Positions 63,921 through 64,000 of a stretch of DNA of 64,000 bases are shown here, in pieces. Within the stretch, counting starts at the first letter, position 1. Each line of letters opens with the position of its first letter. Below the pieces are notes generated by a model. It searched no databases and was not told the origin of the DNA. It worked only from the letters and a program-made list of their open reading frames with translations. Origin of the DNA: Cliona cf. orientalis (lineage: Eukaryota > Porifera > Demospongiae > Clionaida > Clionaidae); the NCBI GenBank assembly GCA_963930775.1, contig OZ005695.1:5704001-5768000 (forward strand), given 5' to 3'. Made by a program: the position numbers and the translations under genes.

Positions 63921-64000
63921 CTCTTGGGCAGACTCTATATGGAAAATACCATGCGGTTATACTGAAATTTTCTGATTTTTGATGCCGTGTAACTCTGGAA

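Larger units (their letters stand above)
62823..64000 (-). mobile_element. Second, internally deleted copy of the TTAA-flanked transposon (runs off the window)
   Basis: TTAA at 62819-62822. 62823-63245 matches the TIR, and 63330-63560 matches the inverted 3' end of the full copy (55680-55900), including the CT-rich tract. 63780-63945 matches the inverted 5' coding start (LCTAKLLERRHRYPDG on the minus strand). From about 63945 the other TIR begins. Most of the coding region is missing, so this is a non-autonomous derivative, oriented opposite to the full copy. Confidence 0.85.

Overview
Organism and overall character. This is a eukaryotic draft-assembly window: intron-rich, AT-rich, one run of Ns (12010-12209), and saturated with transposable elements. 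The one host gene I can read with confidence is a DEAH-box RNA helicase of the DHX16/Prp2 type on the minus strand. Its protein is animal-like. The mix of Ty3/gypsy, DIRS, Penelope-type GIY-YIG, DDE_1 transposase, TIR elements and many MITEs fits an early-branching invertebrate such as a sponge. That placement is inference and was not tested by a search. || Host gene. Nineteen DHX16-like exons lie between 57128 (most N-terminal seen) and 14812 (most C-terminal seen). All intron phases agree, all sites are GT-AG, and every helicase motif is present. The 5' exons, one short exon expected between 15276 and 23914, and the last coding exon were not found. The introns total about 40 kb and hold almost everything else in the window. 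|| 1-7.5 kb, outside the gene. An old plus-strand gypsy remnant (1748-2719 and 7007-7503) is split by a younger minus-strand gypsy element with 159-160 bp LTRs (2720-7006). The core of the younger element's integrase is inverted (3219-3770). || 7.5-14.8 kb. Many TIR elements, including a head-to-head pair built from GCGCTTA-type units, and the assembly gap. || 14.8-48 kb. DHX16 exons separated by MITEs, a Penelope-like GIY-YIG remnant (19899-20334), a TIR element carrying an ORF with a signal peptide (26745-27576), a DDE_1 transposase remnant (32808-33700) and a DIRS remnant (33715-35680) split by a MITE. || 48-57 kb. The 8.3 kb intron between the exon for RRSLP...AEHQ and the Walker A exon holds a 6.3 kb DNA transposon (50160-56476) with ~420 bp inverted repeats and TTAA at both ends. 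It encodes a decayed multidomain protein: Cys-rich N-terminus, a GDQ/GDWH/DEAHE core, an EADTR/SDTDV module and a C-terminal CXC motif. I do not recognise a named superfamily. || 57-64 kb. More MITEs, then a second, internally deleted copy of the same transposon (62823 to beyond the window) inside a three-level nest. || How it fits together. The window looks like an essential splicing-helicase gene whose introns have absorbed successive transposon waves. Nesting gives relative ages. The TTAA-flanked transposon and its deletion derivative are the best candidate for an undescribed system.
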